A DNA stretch of 53,103 bases from Brachionus rotundiformis (GCA_016802295.1 JAESIW010000020.1:6003809-6056911); one strand, 5' to 3'; shown: positions 22,917 through 35,369, counted from the stretch's first letter. Numbers and translations are program-made. Notes: generated by a model not told the origin, from the letters alone.

Positions 22917-23482
22917 ATAAAGAAATAATAGTTTTTATTTTACTTAATTATCATATTAAGAGTAATTTAATTGGAAATTTGCTTCCATTGATCAAAAATA
23001 TATATCACTAAAAATTAAGTCAAGTTGAAAATAAAAATACAGCAATTTAGTTTGTATTTTGATTATAAAGGTATCTAATTTTTGCAAAAACTTAATTCAA
23101 ATTTAATAAAATAAAGTCAACAATATATTTTTTGAATTAATAATTAAAATTAAATTTTTTAAAAATTTTTAAAAAACGCAATTAAGTAGTTAAATTGGCA
23201 GCATATTTTATTTAAAAGATAAATAAATGAAATGCGATATTTATATAAATATATTTTTCATCTTGAATATATTAAAAACGGTGATTTTGATTTAATGATA
23301 CAAGTAATTTAAAATATTCAATTTTAAGCTATATATAAATTTCTGTAAAAACATTTTCAAATATTAAGAAACTTTATTTTTTTATCTTTTTAAAAATTAA
23401 AAAGCGATTTATTCAAATTTAATGTCATCATTAGATGATCTATTATAAATAATAAGAATTTTTTCAATTTTAAAATTTAAAA
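22917..23482. other. AT-rich spacer before the cysteine-repeat gene
   Basis: No recognisable feature. Confidence 0.45.
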
Positions 23483-24620
23483 ATGACATTTAAACACAAT
23501 TTATTAATACTAAGTTTTATTCTATTTGTCTTGAAAAAAAGTAATATTTTTTTCAACTTTTTAATTTTAATCACTTTTATACACAAACTTTTATAAAGGT
23601 TCTGGTAATCCGGTCGAAATTTCGGATCCCAATTCATATATTTGCTTTGACGAATACAGCTGCAATGGATGTGGAATAATTGAAGTTCCGGTAAATGGCA
23701 AAACATGTCAAGTTTGTACATGTGGTGATCAGTTCCAAAAAATTAAAAACGAGATATTTCCTTTCACACAAAGAGCAAGATTACGTACCAGGGCCTCTCG
23801 AACCACGCCAAAAAGTAGTTTTTCTAGAAAATTTTTCATTCAATCATTAAACTAATTTAAATTAGCAACCACTTTAAAACAGATTGCGCTGAAAAATGAC
23901 CCAAGTCAATTTATGTGCACTGATGAGTACGATTGTCGCTGTGGTATTGTTCAAATATCAGCAAATGGTAGAACATGTCAAGTGTGCAGTTGCGGTGAAC
24001 AATTTAATTACTTTAAGCAAAATGTTTTGCCCATCTTAAAGCCATTTCAAACAATTACCAGAGCTTCAAGGACGCCTAAAAAGCAGTCTTATGTTTGCTT
24101 CGATGAGCCAGAATGTTCATGTGGTACATTCAAAGCAAATATAAATGGTAAAGAGTGTACAATATGTTTGTGTGGTTCTCAAGTAGAATATCTTGCTAAA
24201 GAAATTGTTCCAAATTTAGTCGTTACCAGACGAAAAAGTTTACAAACTAAGTTTGAAAATGCAGCCTCTTTTAGCTGTACAGAAGAGTATACATGCGACA
24301 ATAATTGTGGTATTGTGCAAATAACTACCCTAAAAAATACATGCCAAGTTTGTGGATGTGGTGATCAATACAGATATTTTATGGAAAAAGTCTATCCATT
24401 TTTGAAAACATCGACAAAAATTGTTACTCGACCTTCGAGAACTTCTAAGACTTTAAATCAAGCCAGTAATTTAAATGAGCTTACGTGTTACGATGAAACA
24501 GAATGTTCCTGTAAAATGCTAAATACAACATTGAATGGTAAAACATGTAAAATATGCAAATGTGGGAACCAAATTGAAACTTTGATAGAAAAAATTCTTC
24601 CAAAAATGAAATTGGCATAA
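23483..24620 (+). CDS. Secreted protein with five tandem cysteine-rich repeats
   Basis: Three exons, 23483-23540, 23599-23814, 23866-24620; 342 aa. Exon 1 encodes a signal peptide (MTFKHNLLILSFILFVL). The mature part is five repeats of ~60 residues: C-x4-C, one to three residues, a further C, x11, C-x2-C-x-C-G, then an amphipathic stretch and a basic linker (RASRTPK, RPSRTSK). Copies begin ICFDEYSC (exon 2), MCTDEYDC, VCFDEPEC, SCTEEYTC and TCYDETEC; the conserved core is NG(K/R)TCQVC.CG(D/E)Q. Each copy has six cysteines, so three disulfides are likely. The C-x2-C-x-C end recalls antistasin-like inhibitors, but the second half of that domain is absent and I do not assign it. Exon 3 begins at 23866; the nearer AG at 23880 would hit a stop. 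The basic linkers may be processing sites. Confidence 0.85.
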
Positions 24621-25020
24621 AAATGACATCATTTTCTTTTTTTTGAATAAATATTTTAAGAGTGCTTTTTAATTCTTTAGCTGTAAGTTTAATGGCCGAT
24701 CGTTTTCAAATATTTCTGATTTAGTATTTGGTATAAAAAAAACAGTAAAAAGTACAAAAATTGGTGAATAAAAAAATTTTGAACACTTAATATGGTTATT
24801 TCTTTAACTATTAAAAAAAGTTTTTTACATGGTTTTAGTTAAAAAGAAGATTAATTCCAAAAAGAAATTAAAAAATAAAAATTTCTAGATTGATAGATAA
24901 ATCATATATTTAACATTCAGTAAAAGTTATAGAATTATTGATGTTAGATTCAAATTTTAAAAAATTATATTCATCAAACTAAAATTTGATAGGAAAATCT
25001 ATTGAAGTTATAATTATTTT
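24621..25020. other. AT-rich intergenic stretch
   Basis: 3' side of the cysteine-repeat gene; nothing else recognised. Confidence 0.45.
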
Positions 25021-25079
25021 ATTGAAAGCTGAAAAATTCAATTTTTAAAACTTTCAATAATTTTGGATAACTAGCTTCA

Positions 25080-25250
25080 GTTGAAATAAAAAAAAGAAAC
25101 CACTGTCCTGGACTTAAATGCCAAATTAGATACATCAGTACATTAATCGTACACAAATCGAGTATGTAAGCCGATTCACATATTTGGGAACCTCCATCAG
25201 TGTAGCCATACTCGTACTGATCGTAGTCTAACATAGAAATCACTTGCTTT
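25080..25250 (+). mobile_element. LINE fragment (family 1), plus strand
   Basis: Plus-strand reading gives QIEYVSRFTYLGTSISVAI, matching QIECLSEFIYFGSIISE of the copy at 19.98 kb. It directly abuts a fragment in the opposite orientation. Confidence 0.65.
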
Positions 25251-25252
25251 TA

Positions 25253-25450
25253 CTAGCCATTCAAAAGATCTTTATTTGTACCATCGCTGAAATAATGGCG
25301 TTTCTCAAATATGTCAATTTGTTTACCATTTATGTAAGCATAGGTAAATACTGGCATTTCCATTCTAAGTATATGTCCAAGCCACCGCAGTCTTTTACTT
25401 ATGAAGCATCTACTTTTTGGTTCTAAATTCATCTCGAACATTATCATCAA
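25253..25450 (-). mobile_element. LINE fragment (family 1), minus strand
   Basis: Minus-strand reading gives SKRLRWLGHILRMEMPVFTYAYINGK, the conserved C-terminal block of family 1. It lies convergent with the plus-strand fragment at 25080-25250, so the two cannot be one collinear insertion. Confidence 0.75.
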
Positions 25451-25539
25451 TTAAATTTTATTTTTTCTTGATACTAAAACAAAAATTATGATTTATATTT
25501 AACATTATATTAATTTTAATTTGATTGATTTTTTTGTTA

Positions 25540-25683
25540 AACAATAACAAAATAATAGTGGAATTTGGCTAAACAAAAACAGCAAAAAAAGTCATTTTAA
25601 ATGGAACATGGTTAATCACAGAATAACGCATTCTAATTATCAGAGCAAACTGCATCAAGTCGAATTTTGTACTAAAAAAGAAA
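25540..25683 (-). repeat. 144-bp repeat, copy 2 (inverted copy of 19430-19573)
   Basis: Reverse complement of the segment just after the Ser-rich gene, ~95% identical by hand count. No flanking target duplication was noticed and no poly(A) ends at the copy boundary. Confidence 0.85.
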
Positions 25684-25739
25684 ATAGAAAGAGAAAACAA
25701 AACTTAAGTTGTATAACAGTTTAGTAAAAACATCACTGA

Positions 25740-26050
25740 TGGCTAGAAATGTATGAGTCTGGTAGAACCTTCCACATTGGTTGGCTAAGAAAGATTCTTG
25801 GGATAAACTGGCATGAAACATTGTCATACGATGTGCTATAGAGAAAAACCAAGTAAGAACCACTGAGTCAATGCATAAGGAATAAAATACTGTGATGGTT
25901 TGGACATGTATATATAATGAAAAAAATACTTAACCAAACAGTCAAGTAAGATAAACGATCTAAAGTAAAATTGAGGTCATAAATCATGAAGGAGCTCGCT
26001 GAAATGAAGATGGTATGGGGTGAAGCCAGGGTAGTTGGCTCGTTTTAAGC
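25740..26050 (+). mobile_element. Decayed LINE C-terminal fragment (family 1)
   Basis: Plus-strand pieces: RTFHIGWLRKILGINWHE (intact relatives have 'FH.RCLRKILGI.W'), then LWWFGHVYIMKK, then IMKELAEMKMVWGEARV. Stops and indels throughout. Confidence 0.75.
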
Positions 26051-26622
26051 TTTATAAGAAAAAAAGCTTCATTATTTATCAAGATCTAAATTTTAAATAA
26101 CTTTTGTAGAATATTAATTAAAATATATGTGATAGGCTAAATGTAAGCTTAATTTACAGCTTAATTTTTTTTCGATATAACAAGCGAATATTAATAGCTG
26201 TATCGAATCATTTTTTATGGTAATGAAAATGGTATTAACTTCTGGTAACAAATTTAAAAATATAAATGGCATCCTTTATTAATAAAAAAGCAGCATTTTT
26301 CATTTAGATATTCAGAAAAGAAAGTTTTGGTTATTTGAATTTCGCATTTAAATTTAAATTAAAGATATTTTTGTTGAATAATCATTAATAATTCAAAATT
26401 AAATATCCTGTGTTTTTAATTGAAAAATTTGATATTTAGATTAGATAAAATTGAAAGAATAAAGAAATTTTAAAATAAAATTCAGCAGTAATAAATAAAG
26501 TCAATAAAAAATTGATTATATTTTTTTTCGTCATAACTTATTTTTTAATAAAATTCTTTATCAATTTAGTATAATATATATATACTCTTAATTAAAAAAT
26601 AAAAATCCTAATAAAAAATCAA
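26050..26622. other. AT-rich spacer before the GPCR
   Basis: No recognisable gene. A short TATATATA run lies 45-50 bp before the GPCR start codon. Confidence 0.45.
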
Positions 26623-27657
26623 ATGAATTTATCTGATTCAAATAATTCAACAATAGTAAACCAATTCTACATTACTTGGGACGAAATTGGACTATGTATG
26701 CTTAGTTTTTTTGGCTCAATCACAAATATCATAAATATTGCTGTTTTTATAAGCAAAAACCTCAAAGATTCTGTATATAGTTACATGCTTGTTGTCTCAG
26801 TAATCGATTTTGTTTATATCACACTAATAGGCTGTGAAATAATATACCGCTGTGGTAGCTCATGTGATTATCGGTTTTACCACTTTACCATTCAACTTTA
26901 TGAGATAATTATTGTTGACTACTTTACCAGTTGTTTGGCATTGACCAACATTTTTATTGAATTGTTTCTCTCCATTGATCGCTTATTGCTTCTGTCGAAT
27001 TCAAAATTTTTACACGACAAACCAGTTAGATTGGTTTTACCAATTTTTTTTCTCATTTGTTTAATTTTTTACTTGCCAACATTGTTCCTTAAGAAGATAA
27101 TTAAAATTTCAAACAAACATTACACGGTGTTTACAAATTTTGGTTCATCTAAATTTGGCAAACTGGTGCCAGCTATTTTATCAGGCTTTCGGCTCTTTCT
27201 GGCCATAGTCTGCTTATCTATTATAAATATTATTACATTTATTAAATTTCGAAACCATTTATTTTGTAAAATGAATTTAAAAATGAATATAAACTCAAAA
27301 CAACTACCAACCACAGTCGATGTCTCTAGGGAAAAGTCAACTGTATCAATCAATCAAAGACGTAATTCTTCTTTATTTATTCCAAATGAGACTAAATTGA
27401 TTAAAAATATGACATTAATGATAATTTCGATGTCGTTTTTGTACGTAATTGGCAATTTGCCATGGGCTTTTTATTATACCAGTTCCTATTTATTTGACCT
27501 AAGATCAACAGAGCTCATATTTGTTTTTAGAATTTGTTTTTGTTTATTGGTTGATTTAAAAATTTTAATTTATTTTTGTTTTAATAGACTTTATCGTCAA
27601 ACTTTAATTTGTAATTTTAAGTTTATAATTGTTTGGATTTTAAAGAAATTTTATTAA
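26623..27657 (+). CDS. Rhodopsin-family G-protein-coupled receptor, single exon
   Basis: Intronless, 344 aa, ATG at 26623. Seven hydrophobic segments: TM1 with the GSITNIINIAVF (GxxxN) pattern, TM2 (YMLVVSVIDFVYI, with the conserved Asp), TM3 ending in SIDRLLLL (DRL in place of DRY), TM4 LPIFFLICLIFYLP, TM5 AILSGFRLFLAIVCL, a basic intracellular loop 3 (~residues 212-265), TM6 with GNLPWAFYYTSS (the conserved Pro), TM7 VDLKILIYFCFNRLYRQTL (NPxxY degenerated to CFNRLY). Extracellular N-glycosylation sites NNST and the CGSSC cysteines near TM3 fit the fold. The ligand cannot be told; it looks like the divergent peptide-receptor-like GPCRs that are expanded in small invertebrates. Confidence 0.85.
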   Translation: MNLSDSNNSTIVNQFYITWDEIGLCMLSFFGSITNIINIAVFISKNLKDSVYSYMLVVSVIDFVYITLIGCEIIYRCGSSCDYRFYHFTIQLYEIIIVDYFTSCLALTNIFIELFLSIDRLLLLSNSKFLHDKPVRLVLPIFFLICLIFYLPTLFLKKIIKISNKHYTVFTNFGSSKFGKLVPAILSGFRLFLAIVCLSIINIITFIKFRNHLFCKMNLKMNINSKQLPTTVDVSREKSTVSINQRRNSSLFIPNETKLIKNMTLMIISMSFLYVIGNLPWAFYYTSSYLFDLRSTELIFVFRICFCLLVDLKILIYFCFNRLYRQTLICNFKFIIVWILKKFY

Positions 27658-27849
27658 TTAAATAAATCTAAATTGAAGTCTTAATCTTAAAATTAGCATA
27701 TGATCTTTTAGGAAAAAATTATCCACTACAAGTTCTTGAAGGAGAGGTTCTATCAGCGGCCTAGTCAGAGAGATCATCGATCCTAAACAAGGAACTGAGC
27801 TCTTTCATATTTAAATCGATTGGGCAATCTTAACAAAAAACCAACTGAT

Positions 27850-28095
27850 TTGGAAATGTTTCTTATTTTAATTGTTTACCAATGAGTAATGGAAGTTCTG
27901 AAAGGTCTTGCGTCTAAACCGCAGCTTTATTCCAAAGAAACCATAATTTTGATGGAAAGTATTATATTTGAGCTTGCTAAGAGTAATAATAACATTGAGT
28001 GTTGGACATTGGATTGTTTTGTACCATAAGAGAACGATATCTACAAGTTGAAAGAGAAATCTAAGGGTCATTATTAAAACCGGCATGAAATAAGT
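27850..28095 (+). mobile_element. LINE fragment (family 2)
   Basis: Near the end the plus strand reads KRNLRVIIKTGMK, matching QKDLGVIVNTDMK of the better copy at ~49060. The rest is badly decayed. It runs directly into a family-1 fragment. Confidence 0.55.
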
Positions 28096-28099
28096 CTTT

Positions 28100-28340
28100 A
28101 AATGAAAAAGCCTTAACACCTTCCACACTGGAAGCCTGCGGAAGATTCTCGGGATACACTGTCGAATGCTGACCTATACAGAATGACAAAATAGGTAGGA
28201 CGACCAGCAGTAACATGGAGGTCAACAATCACGAAAGAGCTCATCAAAATGGGAATGACATGGGGTGAAGCAAGGGTAAAAAAGATCGACTTGAGTGGAA
28301 ATCAAAAGTAATGACCTCTGCTCCAAAAGGAGTAAATAAG
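28100..28340 (+). mobile_element. LINE C-terminal fragment (family 1)
   Basis: Frames give GSLRKILGIHCR, then GRPAVTWRSTITKELIKMGMTWGEARV and an ending like EWKSKVMTSAPKG, i.e. the last ~70 codons of family 1. It starts within a few bases of the end of a family-2 fragment. Confidence 0.75.
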
Positions 28341-28955
28341 GAAAAAAAAAATTTAAGATAAGATAAACAAAGAATAATTAAAAAAATATTAGATATCTTT
28401 TGGTCATGAAACTAACATTGGGTGAATCAGAAACAGCCTCTATCTTAATGGATCATGATTTCATTATGATCTTTATTAATGATTATTAATGATTGAAGAA
28501 TAAAATTTTATTTTTTTTAAAATAGAAATAAAATGGTAAAATTAATTTTTGAATATTGAACTTTTTAAATTAATGATTTATTTTTGTTCGAAACATGCTA
28601 TAATTTTCACGAACTAAATATTGCTGATAAAATTAATTTGTTTTTTATTCAATTTATATCAAAAACTTGAAAACTTTCTATCAATTTTTTTGAATTCTTA
28701 TGTAAAAAAAGGTTCATTTATAAACAAAATCTTTCTTTGATTTTATCATTTTTAATAAATTTTTGAAAAATACACCTATAGATATCATAAATTATTATTT
28801 TGAAATAATTAACCAAAAAAACGATTTTTGATTTGAATTTAACTTATCCGAAAAACTGTGCTTAATTAATTTTGATCCAAATTAAGATTAAATTTAAAAA
28901 TAAAATTTTATTTACATTTTTTTCATATTAAATTTATAAAAAATATCAACAGTAG
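28340..28955. other. AT-rich intergenic stretch
   Basis: Nothing recognisable. Confidence 0.45.
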
Positions 28956-28959
28956 TACT

Positions 28960-29300
28960 AATAGTAGGAGGTATCGAACGCGAGTTAATAGAAATTTCTT
29001 CCATTAAAGAGCTTTAGCCATATATGCAGTCGAGCTGAGTTTGTCAAGCGCATTTTTAAAATCGTTGACACTTGGTACATTTACCAATTTTTCTGGAAGC
29101 TTGTTCCAGTACTTTATAAGATATCACTAAAATATTTCGAATTTTAATATTTCCATTTGATTATATTTTCTGATATAATACTTCTTGAAGCTTTCTAGTC
29201 TATAATAAGATGAGTGTTTGTCTAGAATTAAAGTTTTAAGCTTCAAAACTTATAACTACTCGTCCAACTAATGAAAATGATTCTTGATATTATGGTATTT
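28960..29300 (-). mobile_element. LINE 3'-end fragment (family 2-like), minus strand
   Basis: Minus-strand reading of ~29120-29020 gives KYWNKLPEKLVNVPSVNDFKNALDKL, the stereotyped C-terminus of CR1/Jockey-type ORF2 proteins (W..LP..VV.A.SVN.FK..LD). Upstream on that strand, YYRLESFKKYYIRKYN is a plausible preceding segment, interrupted by stops. Confidence 0.75.
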
Positions 29301-29491
29301 GAATTTAATTTTATGCAATCAATTATTTAAAATTTTTTTAAAATTTGTTTTAAGTAAAATAACAAATTTTAATGTCAAATTTTATCTTTTAAAAATTAAA
29401 ATAAATTAATAACATGTTAGATGAGTCTGATTTAAATAATGAATTGTAATTTTTTTAACAAAAATCTTTTTGTTTCAGCAAAAATAAAAAA

Positions 29492-32143
29492 ATGTCTAAG
29501 CTATTAAATGATATCTTGTTAGCAATTATATTTGCGACATCAATAGGTTTAATTCATCAAATTTTCTTATTATTTATTTATATTTTAATTAATATATTAA
29601 ATATTAAGTTACTGCCGATTTGCCAAATATCAAAGACCTGAAGATATACGATTTTGTCAAGAATATGACAATTAGTTATAAAAATAACACTTTAATTAAA
29701 ATATCCTTTGACGCTTTTAACAAGTTAAATTTTTATTTTAAACTAAGAAATATTTTTAAAGCCTTAAAAAGAAATTTCAGTTTGGAACTTTGGAAAAATG
29801 AAGACAACCAAAATTCGGTTGAATTAATTATTGGAACTAAAAAATCTAATTTATCCTTTGAAAAGACCATTTTTGAAGGAATTTTAGAAGATGAGCCATT
29901 TGATTCAGATGTAAAAGGTGTACTTATCGATAATCTTTTCTTTGGAACGATCTGGTCAAAATCAAATGGAAATTTTTACATCGAACCTTATCAAAAGTTT
30001 TTTAAGTTTAATTATTCAGATCTCGTTGTCTATAAAGACATACATGTTACCAATTATCAATTGAGATTTTTGTTACACCCAAGCGAACAGATAGTAAAAA
30101 AAAAACACGTGATTAATGTAAATAAAAAATTTTCTAAGTATTATATTTTTTTATTAATCTCAAAAAAGAGGCGACTTATCCAAGCTGGTAAAAGTGCGGT
30201 GAAAAAAAAATTCCCAAACAATCACCAAGTTTGTAATCTTAACATAAATGTTGATCCTTATTTTTACAAAGCAATATTTGATGCTGAAGGAGATAAAGTT
30301 AGTATCTTTAAGCCACCGCTACCTTGATCAGAGAAAATTAATTTATTTTACTATTGATATAATTAAAGTTGATTATTTAATTTAGACAATAATACAAATA
30401 AATTTTACATATATATTTTTTTAAAATTTTTATTTATTATAAATATTTTGAGATTTTTTATTAAATTATTTTTTAGAAATTTTACAAAACAATTGATCAC
30501 ATTGCAAATATAATTAAATCATTAATTGATTTTGCCAATGAAATATTTAATCCGGTCAAGTTTTATGACAAAAAAAAAACTTTTTATTATTCTGGTGTCG
30601 TGTTTGTAGTAGATCGTATTAAAGTAAGAATAAAATAAAATAAAAAAAAAATATTCAAATTATAAATTTAAAGATATGGACTTTTGAAAATTGCTTTAAA
30701 AATGAATCCAAAAATTCAATGGAAACTATTTTTTGCCTTAGTTCAAAAAATCCCTTGGACTTTATTTCTAAGCTAGCAATGGAAGATAACCAAGACTATT
30801 GCTTAGCTTACACACTAACGGGACAGGATTTTTCAAATGGAACCATTGGGGCAGCATGGACAGGTGATCCAGGAAGTAATGTTGGCATATGCGCCAAAAA
30901 GAATAAATCCGCAGAAAAAAACCAAACTTTCAACACTGGTTTTGTGAGTATAATTAATGAGAATTGTAGACTCACAAATTATCAAATCAAATTAGCGTTT
31001 GCACATGAAATTGGTCATAGTTTTGGAGCTTTTCATGATCCAAAAGGCGATCAAAGATGTTCTCCATCTTTTTTTAAAGGTGGAGACTTTTTAATGAGCA
31101 GCAAGCTCGGCAACCAAAACAACCAAAATGGTATTCAATTTTCACCATGTAGTATAGAGCAAATGTCTTTGTTATTACACTCACTGATTGATAAATCTGA
31201 TAGATTTTGTTTTAAAAGTAATCAACTAATTTTAAAATCTTTTTTATTAATTTAAGCATATGAAGCAAATTTCTAATTTTTATTTAAGTTTTTTTAAAAA
31301 ATAATTTAAACTTAGAATTTAAAAAAAAAAAATATTTTAGAATATAATGGATCAATTTGTGGGAACAAAGTTGTTGAACCAGGTGAAGAATGTGACTGTG
31401 GATATTTAGAAGAGTGTCTAGAGTCTTGTTGCTACTGGGCAGACTATCAGGTAAAAAGTAAACGATGCAGGTTAAAGTCAAAATCGGCGTGTAGTCCATC
31501 ACAAGGGCAGTGTTGTGATCTTGATTGTAACTTTAAAGATAATTCAACTGTTTGCAGCAAGGAACTAGATGGTCAATGTAATTATGAAGCAACTTGTTCA
31601 GGAGAAAGTTCGAACTGCCAGCTCAATAGTACCAAAATGTTTGATTATTCCATGTGTACTTTAAAAGCGAGTTATTACACCGAAGAAGTAGTTATTGAGT
31701 TAATTTTAATTTAATTTTTTAATTAAACAATTATGACTTGAAGAATTGCCAAAATACTTTTTGTGAAAAATTTAATTTAAGTAGGTGCAGTTTAAATGAG
31801 AGCGTAGGTTGCCATCAAAATGATTCATTATGCCAACTTTCTTGCCAAGGAGGTAATTTTCAAATAGCTTTAGGTAAAAAGTTATTTATTTTTTATTAAA
31901 GATTTGACCAATAATGAATGTATTGACTCATTCAAAGTATTAAAAATGTTCAATAAGCTAAGTAAAATTGGTCAAGGGAATAGATCCAAATGCTTCAATG
32001 ACAAAACATTATTTAAGAAAAATAAAAATAATTTTTTTTATGAATATTTAAATAGTAATTTAGGTTATGTGATTAACTTTTTGTTTTTCATTTTACTTTC
32101 GGCAGTATTATCTTTGCTTTTAATTTTTCATTACAAAAAATAA
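29492..32143 (+). CDS. ADAM10: ADAM10-like membrane metalloprotease
   Basis: Seven exons: 29492-29546, 29609-30297, 30477-30623, 30674-31217, 31341-31687, 31744-31852, 31902-32143; 710 aa, all phases consistent. Signal peptide in exon 1 (LLNDILLAIIFATSI). The prodomain (~20-200) includes KGVLIDNLFFGTIW...FYIEPYQKFF, matching the GSITDGVFEGFI...FYVEP block of ADAM10. The protease domain has HEIGHSFGAFHD at ~408 (zinc ligands and catalytic Glu) and a Met-turn candidate in FLMSS. An ADAM10/17-type disintegrin region follows (EECDCG, CRLKSKSACSPSQGQCC), then a short Cys-rich membrane-proximal part, one TM helix (VINFLFFILLSAVLSLLLIF) and a cytoplasmic tail of only four residues (HYKK). The ADAM10 prodomain cysteine-switch region is not evident, and the basic cluster SKKRR lacks a clean RxxR site. 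Role by family: ectodomain shedding, e.g. Notch S2 cleavage. Confidence 0.9.
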
Positions 32144-33585
32144 TTTTCTAAATATATTTTCAAAAAAAATGATGCATTTTTCACTAAGCTGAAAAGTCTA
32201 AGACCAAATTACCAGGTATTAAATAAGTATCTATTTTTGTACTGTTCTGAACAAAATCAAGACTAACATTAAAAATTTCAAAATTATATAATTATCTTTT
32301 AAAATAAATGTTTTAAATAAAAACTCAATTCAACACTTTATTACAAACCAGGTTAGAAATTGGTAACTAAGCAACAAAGGACGAATTGACCCAGACACCA
32401 ACTTCGGTTCACACAGTAGTATAGAAAATTTTAATGAGATCTTAATCAGAATAGAAAACTTAAATGAGGATTAAAAAGATGCAATTATCGCCAAGATAAT
32501 TGATACTGATACTTCTCTTTAGGAGACCGAGCTACAAGGTCAAGCCTAATAAGTAAAGGAATACTGGACTAAACAAATAATGGACCAACAGTGCTGTCAG
32601 TCATTAGGAAGCTGACTAAATAAATGTTCAGTTAAAATACCTACGAACACTTGGACAACTTACTTATTTTACCATCTTTGTTGAACCATGTTGAAATCAA
32701 TTTTAATTTTTTAGTTATTAAAAACTCCTCACATTAAAAAATAATAATTTAAAAAGTTTAATTTAAAAAATGGTAAATGTGTTAAATTAATATAATTTAG
32801 AATAAAATAAATTAGCAGACTTTATGTGCTAAAATTTTATTTTTATTGAATAATGAAAAAAATTTATTAAATAAATAGAACTTGATAAATTTGTAATCAT
32901 TTTCTTTTAAAGAGGACAGTTGGTACTTCAGTTGTGTTTTTCATTTGTTTCATTAGGTCTCAAGTATCAGAAAACCAGACTTTTTAGCATAAAAATTAAA
33001 AAATTAATCGTTCTCTTCTATCGTTATTTTTTTTAAGTAGAATTGGAATTTGTTTTTGATAAATTTGATTAAATAATTTCTTTTAATTTTTATAAATATT
33101 AATATTAATTTTAAACAAAAGCAATATATAATGTCTATGTATATTTTTTAGCCAATTTTAAGCTGAATTTATTTCAGCAACTCGAAATTTGACTAATATT
33201 CTCGAAAATATTTTGCTTATTAAAATATGAGTTCTAATATTTATTTTATTTTTCTAGTTAGAAACATTTAATATCAAAATAGAAAAGACATGACATAAAT
33301 GCGAGACATTTAATGAGGGATATCATCAAAATTTATCAGTTTTTTCATTTTGGATTAATATAACTAAAATACCAATGCGTATACCAATGCAGCCAAGTAT
33401 TTTCCTAATCTAAAAAAACATAATTTTATGCTAAAAAAGTTCTCGTATATTCTACAAAGCATTTAATTACTCTTTATGAATTTTTAGTTTCTAAAGAATT
33501 CAATAACTGCATTCAAATTAAGAAATTTTAAGGTAAACTAATCGCCTAATTGCAATAAATATGTAAATGGTATAACCAAGGTTTA
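32144..33585. other. Intergenic stretch downstream of the ADAM10-like gene
   Basis: A moderately GC-richer part at 32340-32640 has broken frames I could not identify. The rest is AT-rich and featureless. Confidence 0.4.
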
Positions 33586-33750
33586 AATTAAAATAGAGAA
33601 GACAAAAGTATTACATTATCTGTTGATAAGGTTTTGGAATTTAAACTGCGATGATTAGTTCAAAATTTTTAGCTTGCTAAAACTAAAGCAATAGGCTCAA
33701 GAATTAAAACTGCATCTAAGAGTGTCCTTTAACTTAGTCTTATTTGCCAA
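33586..33750 (+). mobile_element. Possible LINE relic
   Basis: Shifted plus-strand frames read KTKVLHYL and then TKAIGSRIKTASKSV, which resemble the 'KTKVMHF...AGRALGSIISK' stretch of some LINE ORFs. Short and uncertain. Confidence 0.3.
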
Positions 33751-34031
33751 AGCACGCATTTTTACTATTGGAAGATAAAATAAACCATTTGGTAATACTT
33801 GCATTTATAATATTGGGTATTATATTGCAATATTTTCATAAAAAAATTACAAAATCAACTCATTAGAATCTCACTCTAAAAATATATCATCATCAAAACT
33901 AGGATTTTAAGTTAATCTTGTTTAACCTTTGGAACAAGTTTGTTCAGATAATACAGACATGAATCTAAAAATTTTTATTATCGATTATTTTAGATCTAGT
34001 ACATAATATAAAAAATTATTCAAAAGCAAAT

Positions 34032-34709
<678 letters not shown>

Positions 34710-35366
34710 ATAAACTACTTTTGAGAGGGGACGCGAAATTTCTACTAATTTTTTTTCATTGTCTAAATAGCTTCAATATATAAATATTATTTTTTTTTGG
34801 CTAATTTAAAAATAAAATTTAATTTAAACTTGGTTATTTTAATTGACAAATGATTAGGAAAAATGATCTAATTTTGTTCAATAATATCATATATTCTTAT
34901 ATATGAAATATTTTTTTTTTAAAATTCAATTAAATTTTAATTTTTTGGAAATATCTTAATTTAGAAAAAAATACTTACATTTATCAAAGGACCTTTATTT
35001 ATAACCATTTTCATTTTTAAGTCTCTAGTTCTTAATTTTATTATTTCTAATTTAATTTATAATGAAACAAATTTATTCGATTTATTTGTTATTTCTTTAA
35101 CAGATTTAGTTTTATTTTGAATTTTAATTTCAATTATCTCAATAAATGAATAATATAAATGAATTCTTAATTTTTATGCATATTTGTTGACTCTGAATAT
35201 CTTTTTTAGAAATTATTTTTAATTATTTTTCAAAAACTCGTGTTTTCCTACAACTATTCAAATGATAATCTTAATATAGATAAAATAATTGTTTTTTATC
35301 AATTCAAAAATGTATTATAAAACATAGATCATTTTTCTTTATCAATATTTAACTTAATTTTTTTTA
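34710..35366. other. AT-rich spacer between the two UBE2D genes
   Basis: Very AT-rich. A 12-codon frame (MKQIYSIYLLFL) at about 35060 looks like the start of a signal peptide, but it stops at once and I found no convincing splice partner. Confidence 0.4.
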
Positions 35367-35369
35367 AGG

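Noticed and set aside
25019..25243. Minus-strand frame of 74 codons
   Set aside because: The plus strand of the same DNA reads as LINE family 1.
27120..27353. Minus-strand frame inside the GPCR
   Set aside because: Antisense shadow of the receptor's loop 3 and TM5.
31284..31502. Minus-strand frame inside the ADAM10-like gene
   Set aside because: Antisense to the disintegrin exon, which is clearly coding on the plus strand.
35056..35100. Signal-peptide-like start MKQIYSIYLLFL between the UBE2D genes
   Set aside because: Stops after 12 codons, and no good donor links it to the open stretch at 35370.
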